Source: Rhodospirillaceae bacterium SYSU D60007
GTDB lineage: Bacteria > Pseudomonadota > Alphaproteobacteria > Reyranellales > Reyranellaceae
Direction: 5' to 3'
Length of the DNA: 64,000 nucleotides
NCBI GenBank assembly: GCA_003574685.1
Contig: QOCQ01000001.1
Location: forward strand, 372,001 to 436,000
Shown: one piece after another, positions 51,716 through 61,299 of the stretch
How positions within the stretch are numbered: position 1 is the first letter of the stretch
Layout: every line of letters begins with the position of its first letter
The notes under the pieces: generated by a model
The model's input: only the letters and a program-made list of their open reading frames with translations
Database searches by the model: none
What the model was told of the DNA's origin: nothing
Translations under genes and position numbers: made by a program

Positions 51716-51886
51716 CATAGGCTGTGCGACAAGGCGGCTGCACCGCCGGAGACATCGTTGCCGGTCGGCTTGAGCCGGCCGGAACGGCGGGTCTAGAGTC
51801 GGGTGGTCGCAGTCCCGCGTTGCCACGTGTGTTGGAGCGATCGTGGCGGTCGCCCCGGGCGCCGGACCGTCATTTCGGAGGGATTC

Positions 51887-53062
<1,176 letters not shown>

Positions 53063-53087
53063 CGTCAGGCCGGTTCCCCTGACTTTT

Positions 53088-53129
53088 CTGCATTGCAGCA
53101 TAACTGCGAAAGCGATTGCTGCAATGCAG
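53088..53129. promoter_or_regulatory. Two PhaR-type operators (CTGC-N3-GCAG) before phaB
   Basis: CTGCATTGCAG (53088-53098) and CTGCAATGCAG (53119-53129) are exact matches to the CTGC-N3-GCAG consensus described for alphaproteobacterial PhaR. They are spaced 31 bases centre to centre, about three helical turns, and lie within 120 bases upstream of phaB. They imply a separate PHB-responsive promoter for phaB. Confidence 0.75.
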
Positions 53130-53206
53130 CATAACCAGTAAAAGCCCCGCCCAGCGGCCGGCAAGACCGCCGGCAAGCAAGAGCGCGAATTTCCAGGGAG
53201 GATGAT

Positions 53207-53929
53207 ATGGCACGCGTCGCTTTGGTCACGGGCGGTACCCGCGGCATTGGTGCAGCCATCTGCAGGATGCTGAAGGACAAGGGCTACACCGTCGCCGCGA
53301 ACTACGCCGGCAATGACGCCGCCGCCAAAAAGTTCAGGGAAGAGACCGGCATCGCCGTCTACAAATTCGACGTCGGCGACTTCGCCGCCGTGCAAACGGC
53401 CGTGGCGCAGATCGAGAAGGATCTCGGCCCCATCGAAATCGTCGTCAACAACGCCGGCATCACCCGCGACGGCACCATGAAGCGTATGAACCGCGAGAGC
53501 TGGGACGCCGTCGTCGCCACCAACCTCGGCTCGTGCTTCAACGTCTGCAAGGCGGTGTGGGACGGCATGAACACCCGCGGCTTCGGCCGCATCGTCAACA
53601 TCGGCTCGATCAACGGCCAGGCCGGCCAGTACGGCCAGGTCAACTACGCCGCGGCCAAGTCGGGCATCCACGGCTTCACCAAGGCGCTGGCCCAGGAAGG
53701 CGCCGCCAAGGGCATCACCGTCAACGCCATCGCGCCGGGCTACACCGACACCGACATGGTGTCCGCGGTGCCGGCACCGGTGCTGGAAAAGATCGTCGCG
53801 AAGATCCCTGTGGGCCGGCTGGGCAAGGCCGAGGAGATCGCGCGCGGCGTGGTCTTCCTCGTGGCCGACGATGCCGGCTTCATCACCGGCTCGACGCTCA
53901 GCATCAACGGCGGCCAGCACATGTACTGA
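53207..53929 (+). CDS. phaB: Acetoacetyl-CoA reductase
   Basis: This 240-residue short-chain dehydrogenase has VALVTGGTRGIGAAICRML, NNAGITRDGTM, the Ser in NIGSINGQAGQ, the YAAAKSG catalytic motif and a C-terminal GSTLSINGGQHMY ending typical of PhaB. It reduces acetoacetyl-CoA to 3-hydroxybutyryl-CoA with NADPH. AGGGAGGAT precedes the ATG. It is preceded by two PhaR-type operators. Confidence 0.95.
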   Translation: MARVALVTGGTRGIGAAICRMLKDKGYTVAANYAGNDAAAKKFREETGIAVYKFDVGDFAAVQTAVAQIEKDLGPIEIVVNNAGITRDGTMKRMNRESWDAVVATNLGSCFNVCKAVWDGMNTRGFGRIVNIGSINGQAGQYGQVNYAAAKSGIHGFTKALAQEGAAKGITVNAIAPGYTDTDMVSAVPAPVLEKIVAKIPVGRLGKAEEIARGVVFLVADDAGFITGSTLSINGGQHMY

Positions 53930-54043
53930 TCACGCCAGCGCCACCTGCATCACGGTTCGCAGCAAATACGCCAGGCCGGCGATCACCACGACGCCGGCCG
54001 CCCACAACAGCACGAACCAGAAGATGCGGCGCCACGGCGTCAT
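53930..54043 (-). CDS. DUF2474 small subunit of bd-type oxidase
   Basis: This 37-residue single-span membrane protein (MTPWRRIFWFVLLWAAGVVV...) lies two bases after the cydB stop. A Trp-Arg-rich start followed by one transmembrane helix is the pattern of DUF2474 proteins that accompany cyanide-insensitive bd oxidases. It is too short for most gene finders. Confidence 0.78.
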   Translation of the reverse strand: MTPWRRIFWFVLLWAAGVVVIAGLAYLLRTVMQVALA

Positions 54044-54045
54044 GA

Positions 54046-55053
54046 TCAGTGATGATAGCCGCTGCCCGGCGTGACCTTGCCGCGGAACACCGAATAGGCA
54101 TAGGCCGTGTAGCCGAGGATGATCGGCAGCAGAAACGCCGCGCCCACCAGCAGGAACAGCAGGCTGCTGTCGGGCGCCGCCGCATCCCAGATCGAGAGCG
54201 ACGGCGGCACGATGTTGGGATAAAGGCTGATGCCCAGCCCGACGTAGCTCAGCACGAACAGCGCCAGCGCCAGCAGGAACGGTGCCAGCTCGCGCCGCCC
54301 CCGCACCGCGCGCCAGTATCCGATCGCCACCGCCGCCACCAGCAGCGGCACCGGCGCGCTGTAGAGGACAGCCGGCCAGCTGAACCAGCGCTCGGCGTAT
54401 CCCGGATTCAGCAACGGCGTCCAGGCGCTGACGACGACGACAAACACCAGCACCAGCGCCCCTAGCGGCAGCGCCCAGCGCCAGCAGCGGAGCTGCAGCG
54501 CATCCCCGGTCTTGTAGATCAGCCACGTCACGCCCAGCAGCGCATAGCCCGCCACCAGCGCCAGCCCGGTCATGACGCTGAACGGCGACAGCCAGTCCCA
54601 CCAGCCGCCGGCATAGGCACGCCCCTCGATCGCGATGCCCTGCACCAGCGCCCCCAGCGCGATGCCCTGGCAGAACGCCGCCACGATCGAGCCGCCGGCG
54701 AACGCGCCGTCCCAGAAGCGCCGCCCCCGCACCGTGCGATGGCGGAACTCGAAGGCCACGCCGCGGAAGATCAGCCCCAGCAGCATCAGCGTCAGCGGCA
54801 TGTACAGCGCCGGCAGCGCGATGGCATAGGCCAGCGGGAACACCGCGAACAGCCCGCCGCCGCCCAGCACCAGCCAGGTCTCGTTGCCGTCCCACACCGG
54901 CGCGATGCTGTCGATCGCCGTGTCGCGCTCCTGCGGCGTGTCGATCGCGGGGAACAGGATGCCCACGCCCAGATCGAAGCCGTCGAGGATGACGTAGGCC
55001 AGCACCGCAAACGCGATCAGCCCGGCCCAGACGAAGGCGAGATCGAAGCTCAT
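54046..55053 (-). CDS. cydB: Cytochrome bd-type (CIO) ubiquinol oxidase subunit II
   Basis: This 335-residue protein has about nine transmembrane helices and starts MSFDLAFVWAGLIAFAVLAY, with LDGFDLGVG and PVWDGNETWLVLGGGGLFAV, the standard CydB motifs. Its ATG overlaps the cydA stop (ATGA). It forms the quinol oxidase with CydA and the DUF2474 peptide. Confidence 0.95.
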   Translation of the reverse strand: MSFDLAFVWAGLIAFAVLAYVILDGFDLGVGILFPAIDTPQERDTAIDSIAPVWDGNETWLVLGGGGLFAVFPLAYAIALPALYMPLTLMLLGLIFRGVAFEFRHRTVRGRRFWDGAFAGGSIVAAFCQGIALGALVQGIAIEGRAYAGGWWDWLSPFSVMTGLALVAGYALLGVTWLIYKTGDALQLRCWRWALPLGALVLVFVVVVSAWTPLLNPGYAERWFSWPAVLYSAPVPLLVAAVAIGYWRAVRGRRELAPFLLALALFVLSYVGLGISLYPNIVPPSLSIWDAAAPDSSLLFLLVGAAFLLPIILGYTAYAYSVFRGKVTPGSGYHH

Positions 55054-56471
55054 GGCCGGTCCCCCTCGATCGACAGCCGCCCGGCCGTGCCGCCCGCCAG
55101 CGCCGGCCGCCCGGCCGCGGCGTCGACCAGCACCGGCTCGGGCGGCGGCTCGCCGGCCACCGGTGCCTTGCGCATCAGCCGCAGCAGGTAGAAGACGCCC
55201 GCGCCGAACACCGCGAAGTAGACGATCGCGAAAGCCGCCAGCGAGGTCGCCACCGCCGGCGCCGCCACCGGCGACACCGACTCCGACGTGCGCATCAGCC
55301 CGTACACCGTCCACGGCTGGCGCCCCACCTCGGTCGTGATCCAGCCCGCCAGCACCGCCACGAACCCCGCTGGCCCCATCGCGACGGCAAACCGGTGCAG
55401 CCACCGCGCGCGATACAGCGCGCCGGTCGCGCGGCAGACCAGGCTCCACACGCCCAGCGCCACCATCAGCACGCCCATCCCCACCATGATCCGGAAGCTC
55501 CAGAACACGATCGCGGCGTTGGGCCGGTCGGCCGGCGGCCATTCCTTCAGTCCCCGGATCTCGCCATCCCATTCGTGCGTCAGGATCAGGCTGCCCAGCT
55601 TCGGCACCTCGACGGCCCAGCGCGTGGTCTCGGCCGCCATGTCGGGCCAGCCGAACAGGATCAGCGGCACGCCGCGCCCGGTTTCGAAATGCCCCTCGAT
55701 GGCCGCGATCTTGGCCGGCTGGTGCGCAAGCGTGTTGAGCCCGTGGAAATCGCCCACCACCGCCTGCACCGGCGCCACCAGGGCCGCCATCCACATCGCC
55801 ATCGAGAACATCACCCGCGCCGCTTCATTGCCGCGATCGCGCAGCAGGTGCCAGGCGCCCACCGCGCCCACCACCAGCGCCGTGGTCAGGTAGGCCGCCA
55901 GCACCATGTGCACCAGGCGCCAGGGAAAGGAGGGGTTGAAGATCACCGCCCACCAGTCCACCGGCACGAACTGGCCGTTGGCGGCGATGGCATGGCCCTG
56001 CGGCGTCTGCATCCAGCTATTGGCCGACAGGATCCAGAAGGCGGAGATCAGCGTGCCGATGGCCACCATCAGCGTGGCGAAGAAATGCAGGCCGCGGCCC
56101 ACACGATTCATGCCGAACAGCATGACGCCGAGAAAGCCCGCCTCGAGGAAGAAGGCGGTCAGCACCTCGTAGCCCAAGAGCGGCCCCAGCACCGGCCCGG
56201 TGCGGTCGGCGAACGGCCCCCAGTTGGTGCCGATCTGGTAGCTCATCACCACGCCCGACACGACGCCCATGCCGAAGACGATGGCGAAGATCTTGAGCCA
56301 GTAGCGGAAGACGTTGAGCCACACCTCGCGGCCCGTCACCAGCCACAGCCCCTCCAGCACCGCGAGGTAGCTCGCCAGCCCGATGGAGAACGCGGGGAAC
56401 ACGATGTGGAAGGAGATGACGAACGCAAACTGCAGGCGTGCCAGCAGCAACGCATCGAAGAGTTCGGTCAT
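55050..56471 (-). CDS. cydA: Cytochrome bd-type (CIO) ubiquinol oxidase subunit I
   Basis: This 473-residue haem-carrying subunit begins LFDALLLARLQFAFVISFHI (the axial His is in SFHI) and has the quinol-binding GDFHGLN...QPAKIAAIEGHFET segment with a short Q-loop. That makes it CioA-like, the cyanide-insensitive type, rather than the long-loop E. coli form. Other features are HEWDGEIRGLKEW and the C-terminal GWITTEVGRQPWTVYGLMRT. It probably serves low-oxygen or inhibitor-exposed respiration. Confidence 0.93.
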   Translation of the reverse strand: MTELFDALLLARLQFAFVISFHIVFPAFSIGLASYLAVLEGLWLVTGREVWLNVFRYWLKIFAIVFGMGVVSGVVMSYQIGTNWGPFADRTGPVLGPLLGYEVLTAFFLEAGFLGVMLFGMNRVGRGLHFFATLMVAIGTLISAFWILSANSWMQTPQGHAIAANGQFVPVDWWAVIFNPSFPWRLVHMVLAAYLTTALVVGAVGAWHLLRDRGNEAARVMFSMAMWMAALVAPVQAVVGDFHGLNTLAHQPAKIAAIEGHFETGRGVPLILFGWPDMAAETTRWAVEVPKLGSLILTHEWDGEIRGLKEWPPADRPNAAIVFWSFRIMVGMGVLMVALGVWSLVCRATGALYRARWLHRFAVAMGPAGFVAVLAGWITTEVGRQPWTVYGLMRTSESVSPVAAPAVATSLAAFAIVYFAVFGAGVFYLLRLMRKAPVAGEPPPEPVLVDAAAGRPALAGGTAGRLSIEGDRP

Positions 56472-56572
56472 CCCGTCTCTCCTCCGCCGGGTGTGCCCGG
56501 GACCTTGATGCTACCACGTCAGAGATAGTCCGCAGTGCCGCCCGTTTCACCGCGCCTGTTGTCGCGGCTTTG

Positions 56573-56674
56573 CTGGGAGCGCGGGCATCCTGCCCGCATC
56601 GTCCGCAGCGCAAGCGAAGGGCGAAGTCTTCCCGGCGCTGCGCGCCGATGCGGGCAAAATGCCCGCGCTCCCAG
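56573..56674. repeat. Palindromic dispersed repeat, full copy (102 bases)
   Basis: The ends CTGGGAGCGCGGGCAT (56573-56588) and ATGCCCGCGCTCCCAG (56659-56674) are perfect 16-base inverted repeats. Inner hairpins GCGGGCA-TCC-TGCCCGC occur too. Related copies lie at 57394, 57691, 59851 and 60813. Confidence 0.85.
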
Positions 56675-56697
56675 GTACATCGATGATCAAAAGCCAG

Positions 56698-57026
56698 CTA
56701 TTTGATGTATTCCCGCAACCGGGCCAGTAGTGCCGGGATCTCCTCGATCACCGTCTTCCAGAGGATATCGTGATCGATGTTGGCGTAGGCGTGAATCAGC
56801 CGGTTCCGCATCGAAATGATGAGATTCCACGGCACCGTCGGCAGGGCTGCCCGGCTTTCGGGAGCGCCCTTCGCTGCGGCCTCACCGATGACCGTGATGG
56901 CATGAACCAGTGCGAACAGCAGCATCTGATCCGAATCGAGGTCCGCCGCTTCCGCCCGGCAATGAAACGCTGGGTCGCCTCTGCGGCTTCGACCATGTGA
57001 CGCAGCCGGATGGCATCCTCAGGCCG
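56698..57026 (-). pseudogene. HEPN (DUF86-type) toxin, frameshifted
   Basis: The first frame reads [20 protein letters not shown], then RFIAGR, and a second frame continues EAADLDSDQMLLFALVHAIT to the catalytic helix MRNRLIHAYANIDHD (R-x4-H) and the end. One missing base near 56955 separates them. The ATG overlaps the end of the MNT gene. The toxin would be about 108 residues if the frame were restored. Confidence 0.72.
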
Positions 57027-57321
57027 CATACTGGACCTCGGCCGTCCGGACCACTTCATCGCGGAAATGGCGGCTCAGGTCCTGGGCGGTGCGCAGGTCG
57101 ACGCGGCGGCCTCCCAGTAGCGTCGAGAGCTCGCTTTCAATGCCTGCGAGCGCCAGCAGACCCGGCTCGTGTCCCGGCTCGAATTCCACCAGCAGGTCTA
57201 CATCACTGTCGGGCCGGGCTGCGCCCTTGAGTGTAGAGCCGAACAGCGACAACCGCCGGATGTGATGATGCCGACAGAGGTCGGCGAGTGCGGCAGCATC
57301 GCGAAACAGGGTTTGGCTCAC
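57019..57321 (-). CDS. MNT-type nucleotidyltransferase antitoxin
   Basis: The GTG at 57321 (GGAGATT upstream) opens a 100-residue protein with [20 protein letters not shown] and [10 protein letters not shown], the minimal nucleotidyltransferase GSTxxG...DSDVD motif, and [12 protein letters not shown] at the end. In HEPN/MNT pairs this protein adenylylates and silences the HEPN RNase. Its partner overlaps but is frameshifted. Confidence 0.82.
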   Translation of the reverse strand: MSQTLFRDAAALADLCRHHHIRRLSLFGSTLKGAARPDSDVDLLVEFEPGHEPGLLALAGIESELSTLLGGRRVDLRTAQDLSRHFRDEVVRTAEVQYAA

Positions 57322-57393
57322 GGCAATCTCCCTCCGATCGCCCGGTATACAAGCATCGCGCGGCATGATGCCAACCATCAAGGCTTCTTCATG

Positions 57394-57483
57394 CTGGGAG
57401 CGCAGGCATCCCCGCCCGCATCGCCCGTAGCGTAGCGGAGGGCGACTTTGCACGGTCGGCGCCGCGTACCGATGCCCCCGCTC
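57394..57483. repeat. Palindromic dispersed repeat, diverged copy
   Basis: Starts CTGGGAGCGCAGGCAT and ends near GATGCCCCCGCTC, with the same internal order (CCGCCCGCATCG, CGGAGGGCGAC) as the copy at 56573. The right arm is partly changed. Confidence 0.65.
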
Positions 57484-57586
57484 ACGGGCGCGCCGAAAAC
57501 CCGCGATCGCGCGGTTTCTCATCCATGGGCGGCAGATGGGACGCCCCGGGTTTGCTTGCGGGGCTGCATCCATGGCCAGGATCCCG

Positions 57587-57647
57587 TTGTGTGTCACGGG
57601 TGACACACAAAGCCATTTGCGTGTCATGAAGTGCCACTTCGTGACAC
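57587..57647. repeat. Two tandem palindromes with a shared GTGACACAC core
   Basis: TTGTGTGTCAC-GG-GTGACACACAA (57587-57610) is a perfect 11-base inverted repeat. It is followed by GTGTCATGAAGTG-C-CACTTCGTGACAC (57621-57647), with one mismatch. GTGACACACAA recurs after each palindrome. It could be a regulator-binding array or hairpin pair. Confidence 0.65.
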
Positions 57648-57690
57648 ACAAATCTTCCAGCCTGTCATCGGGGAGCGAACTCTTGGGCGG

Positions 57691-57738
57691 TAGGCGCTGT
57701 CGCGCCGATGCGGGCAAGATGCCCGCGCGCCCGGGTGC
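57691..57738. repeat. Palindromic dispersed repeat, half copy
   Basis: Contains CGCGCCGATGCGGGCAAGAT and GCCCGCGCGCCC, matching the right half of the 56573 element. Confidence 0.65.
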
Positions 57739-57756
57739 AAGACTATCGGTGCGGTG

Positions 57757-57942
57757 TCAGCAATACGAAGTTCCAACAGATTGCCCGTTCTGAAACCGGG
57801 CGTATGCATTCATAGACCTTCCCCTCCGGAAGATTGCTTTTTGGTCGTATGCGAAATGCCCTTTGCTTGGCCCGAGAGCTGTAGTGCTGGCGATACTGGA
57901 AATGGGTGCTGCCGACTCTTTGGCGACGGTTGTCTTAGCCAT
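57757..57942 (-). CDS. Small hypothetical protein (low confidence)
   Basis: From ATG 57942 a 61-residue frame starts MAKTTVAKESAAPISSIAST and continues ALGPSKGHFAYDQKAIFRRG. It has a modest AAGAGACAAGA upstream. Composition is plausible for a small soluble protein, but nothing else supports it. Confidence 0.25.
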   Translation of the reverse strand: MAKTTVAKESAAPISSIASTTALGPSKGHFAYDQKAIFRRGRSMNAYARFQNGQSVGTSYC

Positions 57943-58325
57943 TCTTGTCTCTTGCGCTCTACCCGTGGTGAAGACGACGCGCGTCATATGACGCTTGCAG
58001 GACCTTAGTTTGCCACAGTTGGCGAGTCGCGGACGACCAAATTCAGCAGATCTTGCTCGATCTGACTCGCTGGACGAGCGCGCGCCAGATAGTCGCGGCG
58101 GTCGCCGCTGCCTTCGCTGCCTTGCTGGCCGGGTTCAGTCCTCGGATTCAAAGGCACCTCTTGCCTCGTCGCGCTGCTTCAAGGGCTTTGGGACGTTCGA
58201 TAGCCCGCTCCTCGGGGCTGTGCATTGCTTCCTAGGCGTCGTGGCGACGCTGCACGTTTAGCCAAAACCTGGAACCGTTGTCGAACGCGCGGGCATCTCG
58301 TTCTCGACAACAATCCGAACTGCTC
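57943..58325. other. Gene-poor spacer
   Basis: Nearly 400 bases without a supported gene. One plus-strand frame (58053-58235) has a hydrophobic run IVAAVAAAFAALLAGF but no convincing start, and another is arginine-rich noise. Confidence 0.4.
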
Positions 58326-58997
58326 CTAGGGATGCGGCAGCAGGCCGTCAGACAGTTCTGCCGCCACCTCGACCTCATCCTCCTTCGGCCCGCGGGCCAC
58401 CACCTTCAGCACACCCGATGGCAGCGGCCGCTGCATCTTCAGTGCTTCCCCGGCGGGCGCGGCGAGCCAGCGCGCGCACTCCTCCTCGCTGCGCAGGATC
58501 ACGGGCATGGCCCTGCCGTGCACCGGCTTGACGTCGGCATTGGCGTATGTGGTCAGGATGGTGAAGAGGAGGTGGTCGCCGACGATGGGCGCCTTCTTCG
58601 GGCCGCGCGCGCCGGTCCACGGACGCCACAGACCGGCAAAAGCGAAGAGCGGTCGCGTCTCGTCGAGTGCGAACCAGTGCCACACATTGGGCCGCGTGTC
58701 GGTCGGCTCGCAGAAGCTGGTGGCCGGCACCAGGCAGCGATTCTCCGGCTGCAACCAGGGGCGCCAGAAATCCGAATCGAGGTGGCGCGCGTTGGTGACC
58801 GGCGCGCCCGCGCCTTCCTTCGGCGGGAAGCCCCAGCGCATGTTGAGTGCTTCCAACCCGCCGTCGGGCAGGCGACGGATCACCGCCGCCGGCTGATCGG
58901 GAAAGGTGCCGGTCGAGAGGCCCTCGTCGTTGCGCCGATCAACGCTGAGCTTCCAGCGGGTAAGCAGCGCGCGCAGTCGGGCGTAGGCGTTGCACAT
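58326..58997 (-). CDS. SOS response-associated peptidase (SRAP/HMCES family), second copy
   Basis: This 223-residue protein starts MCNAYARL, giving the catalytic Cys2. It has MRWGFPPKEG, TNARHLDSDFWR, CLVPATSFCEPTDTR with the active-site Glu, and HGRAMPVIL with the His. The second half diverges clearly from the copy at 24701-25345, so it is not a recent duplication. The next gene upstream, in the opposite direction, is a zinc-ribbon protein. Confidence 0.9.
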   Translation of the reverse strand: MCNAYARLRALLTRWKLSVDRRNDEGLSTGTFPDQPAAVIRRLPDGGLEALNMRWGFPPKEGAGAPVTNARHLDSDFWRPWLQPENRCLVPATSFCEPTDTRPNVWHWFALDETRPLFAFAGLWRPWTGARGPKKAPIVGDHLLFTILTTYANADVKPVHGRAMPVILRSEEECARWLAAPAGEALKMQRPLPSGVLKVVARGPKEDEVEVAAELSDGLLPHP

Positions 58998-59088
58998 GGG
59001 GTCCGGCTCGCATCGTGTTTATGTTCCCGTTGTGTTCCCGGTCAGGCTAGCGTATTTCCCTGGCAGAAACGACTCCCGTGTGCGCCCG

Positions 59089-59331
59089 ATGGAGCAGACA
59101 GCCAACCTGCATCGCGTATGGTCGTCGGGGCTGCCGCTCTGCGTCATGTGCCGGCAGTGCCTGCATCGCGCGCTGGTGCCGCATGAGGCCATCGGCGCCC
59201 GCCGCGGCAACATGGCTCTGGTCAAGGACATCCGCTTCGTCTGCTCGCAATGCGGCGGGCGCGACGTCGAGTTCCAGGTCGCGGCTCGCGCGGCGGACCT
59301 CAAACGCTTCATGGACGAGTATCGGCGGTAG
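59089..59331 (+). CDS. Small CxxC zinc-ribbon-like protein, paralogue 3
   Basis: From ATG 59089 the protein has 80 residues: CVMCRQCLH (Cys21), then FVCSQCGGRDVEFQV and a charged helix ADLKRFMDEYRR. It matches the first halves of the proteins at 6722 and 26385, with Cys at position 21 in each. It is divergent from an SRAP gene. The function is unknown. Confidence 0.62.
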   Translation: MEQTANLHRVWSSGLPLCVMCRQCLHRALVPHEAIGARRGNMALVKDIRFVCSQCGGRDVEFQVAARAADLKRFMDEYRR

Positions 59332-59403
59332 GCGTGGCAGCCTGCATGATGGCCTCGACGCGGGCGCGCGCCTGCCGGACCTTTTCTGAAGCAGCTTTCG
59401 ACA

Positions 59404-59796
59404 TCAGTCAGCCCTCGCCGCGACGGCTTCGATCTCGACCACAACACCCGGACGGGGAAAGCCGCTGACGATCAGCAGTGTCGCCGGCGGGTTGTGATCG
59501 CCCATGATCCGCGCGCGGATGCGGAAATAATTGTCGAGGATGGCCTTGTCTGTGACGTAGACGGTGAGCTTCACAACATCGTCGAATGTCATGTGGCCAG
59601 CGGCGAGAATGGTGCCGATACGCTCGAAGATCACCTCGAGCTGCGCCAGTGGCTCTGCGGGGACCGTACCGTCCAGGCGCGCACCCACCTGCCCGTTGCA
59701 GAACAGGATGCGGGCGTTCGGGGGAAGCTCCATGCCGTGCGCGGCATTGCCGGAGTGGGCGCAAATCCGGTCGTTGAGCGTGTGGGGCGTCAACAT
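59404..59796 (-). CDS. RidA-family protein
   Basis: From ATG 59796 (AAGGAAGG upstream) the protein has 130 residues with ARILFCNGQVGARLDGTVPA, QLEVIFERIGTILAAGHMTF, DDVVKLTVYVTD and the C-terminal RPGVVVEIEAVAARAD. RidA enzymes deaminate reactive enamines; the arginine usually required (IRARIMGDHNPPATLLIVSG) is present. An ATG at 59961 also opens this frame but runs through a dispersed repeat. Confidence 0.88.
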   Translation of the reverse strand: MLTPHTLNDRICAHSGNAAHGMELPPNARILFCNGQVGARLDGTVPAEPLAQLEVIFERIGTILAAGHMTFDDVVKLTVYVTDKAILDNYFRIRARIMGDHNPPATLLIVSGFPRPGVVVEIEAVAARAD

Positions 59797-59850
59797 CCTT
59801 GCCTTCCTTTTCGGCGTGAGCGGGCTGGTCGCCGGTCTTGCATAGCGCAT

Positions 59851-59924
59851 GAGCGCGGGAGCGCGGAGAGGAGTTTCGCCCTTCGCTTGCGCTGCGGGCG
59901 ATGCGGGCAAGATGCCCGCGCTCC
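59851..59924. repeat. Palindromic dispersed repeat, partial copy
   Basis: Ends GATGCGGGCAAGATGCCCGC and has the internal CGCCCTTCGCTTGCGCTGCG shared (in complement) with the copy at 56573. Confidence 0.65.
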
Positions 59925-59957
59925 GTGTGGGTGTCTGCGCGTCAGGGGGTTTTATCG

Positions 59958-60728
59958 TCACGCCGCGATCTGGGCGAGGAGGTCCGCTAGCGCGGCCGGC
60001 GCGGTCACCATGGCGTCGTGGCCGGTGGGGAGCTCGTAGAGGCGACAGCCCAGCGTGGCGCGGGCGATGGCCTGGAAGCGTTCGTGCGGCATGCTCGCGG
60101 GAAGGGTGCAGGCGATGTAGGCGCAGTCCAGCCCGTTGCCGGCCGGATTGGCCAGCAGCAGCGGCGAGTCGAAGGTGCGTGCGGGATGTGGCGTGAGGTG
60201 GCGGTCGACCCAGGCGCGGTCGGCGGGATCGGGGATGCCGAAGGACGCGGCAGGCGGCGGCGGGATGGCGATGGCGCGCGGCGCGTCGTGGCTTGCGACG
60301 AGGCGCATGCGCGCGCCGTGGCCGGCCACGACCGCGTCGAGGAACACCAGCCCGCGTAGGCGGTGCGCCATGCGGTCGGCGGCGCCCAGGATCACGGCGC
60401 CGGCATAGGAATGGCCGACCAGGATGGCATCACGCAGGCCGCGCGTTTCGAGCAGGCTTGCGACGTCGCCGATATGGGTGTCGAGCGTGATGGCGTTGCT
60501 GAGCTCGGCGATGCGTTCGCCGACGCCGGCCAGCGTCGGCGTCTCGACGCGATGGCCGCGCGCCTGCAGCAGCGGCACCAGTCTTTGCCAGCACCACGCG
60601 CCATGCCAGGCGCCGTGCACCAGCACGAAGGCCGCGGCCGTGCGGGGCCGTGGGCCGCGGGCCTGCGCGGCGATGCTGCCGCCGGCCAGTGCGCCGGCAG
60701 CCAGGTGCAGGAGCGTACGACGGCGCAT
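59958..60728 (-). CDS. Exported alpha/beta hydrolase
   Basis: This 256-residue enzyme has an N-terminal signal (MRRRTLLHLAAGALAGGSIA, twin-arginine-like RRRTLL). The oxyanion segment is FVLVHGAWHGAWCWQ, the nucleophile elbow VGHSYAGAV, and the late His is in PTGHDAMV. It is related to the EstA/methylesterase-like hydrolases. The substrate is unknown. Confidence 0.85.
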   Translation of the reverse strand: MRRRTLLHLAAGALAGGSIAAQARGPRPRTAAAFVLVHGAWHGAWCWQRLVPLLQARGHRVETPTLAGVGERIAELSNAITLDTHIGDVASLLETRGLRDAILVGHSYAGAVILGAADRMAHRLRGLVFLDAVVAGHGARMRLVASHDAPRAIAIPPPPAASFGIPDPADRAWVDRHLTPHPARTFDSPLLLANPAGNGLDCAYIACTLPASMPHERFQAIARATLGCRLYELPTGHDAMVTAPAALADLLAQIAA

Positions 60729-60812
60729 GACGGCTTCGCCCTTTGCTCCCCCACGGCACCCTTACGCGGCTGTCGCTTGCGATCCAGAATCCAAATTGAG
60801 GCTGACAGCGGC

Positions 60813-60868
60813 GTGAAAACACCTCAGCGCTGGCGCGCCGATGCGGGCAAGATGCCCGCGGTCCCACC
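60813..60868. repeat. Palindromic dispersed repeat, half copy
   Basis: Contains GCGCGCCGATGCGGGCAAGA and TGCCCGCGGTCCCACC just before the AhpD-like gene, matching the right half of the 56573 element. Confidence 0.65.
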
Positions 60869-60882
60869 GTGTGGAGGTGAAG

Positions 60883-61299
60883 ATGATCGAGTACGCGGAA
60901 GCAAGTCCGGAGGCGCGGGCGGTGTTCGAGGAGATCGCCGCGGTGCGCGGCATCAAACCGGCGGAGGTCAACAATTTCTGGAAGGCGATGGCGCGGCATC
61001 CCGCGCAGATGAGGCGCATCTGGCAGAACATGCGCGCGGTGATGACGCCGGGCGCGCTCGATGCGCGCACCAAGGAGATGATCTATCTCGCGGTGTCGGT
61101 GACCAACAATTGCGAATACTGCATCGCCTCGCACGGCGCGCAGGCGCGCAAGGCGGGGATGACGGAGGAGATGTTCGGCGAGCTGATGGCGGTGGTGGGG
61201 CTGGCCAACGAAACGAACCGGCTGGCCAACGGCTATCGCGTCCCGGTCGACGCCGCTTTCGCGGGGAGAAGGCCTGAATTTGGATCTTTGCCGGCGTAG
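60883..61299 (+). CDS. Carboxymuconolactone decarboxylase/AhpD-like protein
   Basis: From ATG 60883 (GGAGGTGAAG upstream) the protein has 138 residues with the AhpD-type redox motif NNCEYCIASHGAQARKAG and ARTKEMIYLAVS before it. The CxxC plus His arrangement supports alkylhydroperoxidase-like activity. Its 3' end overlaps the convergent TetR gene by 67 bases. Confidence 0.88.
   Translation: MIEYAEASPEARAVFEEIAAVRGIKPAEVNNFWKAMARHPAQMRRIWQNMRAVMTPGALDARTKEMIYLAVSVTNNCEYCIASHGAQARKAGMTEEMFGELMAVVGLANETNRLANGYRVPVDAAFAGRRPEFGSLPA

Noticed and set aside
57019-57717. A 232-residue start for the MNT protein
   Set aside because: The extra N-terminus runs through dispersed repeats and palindromes; the GTG at 57321 has a ribosome binding site and gives the usual length.
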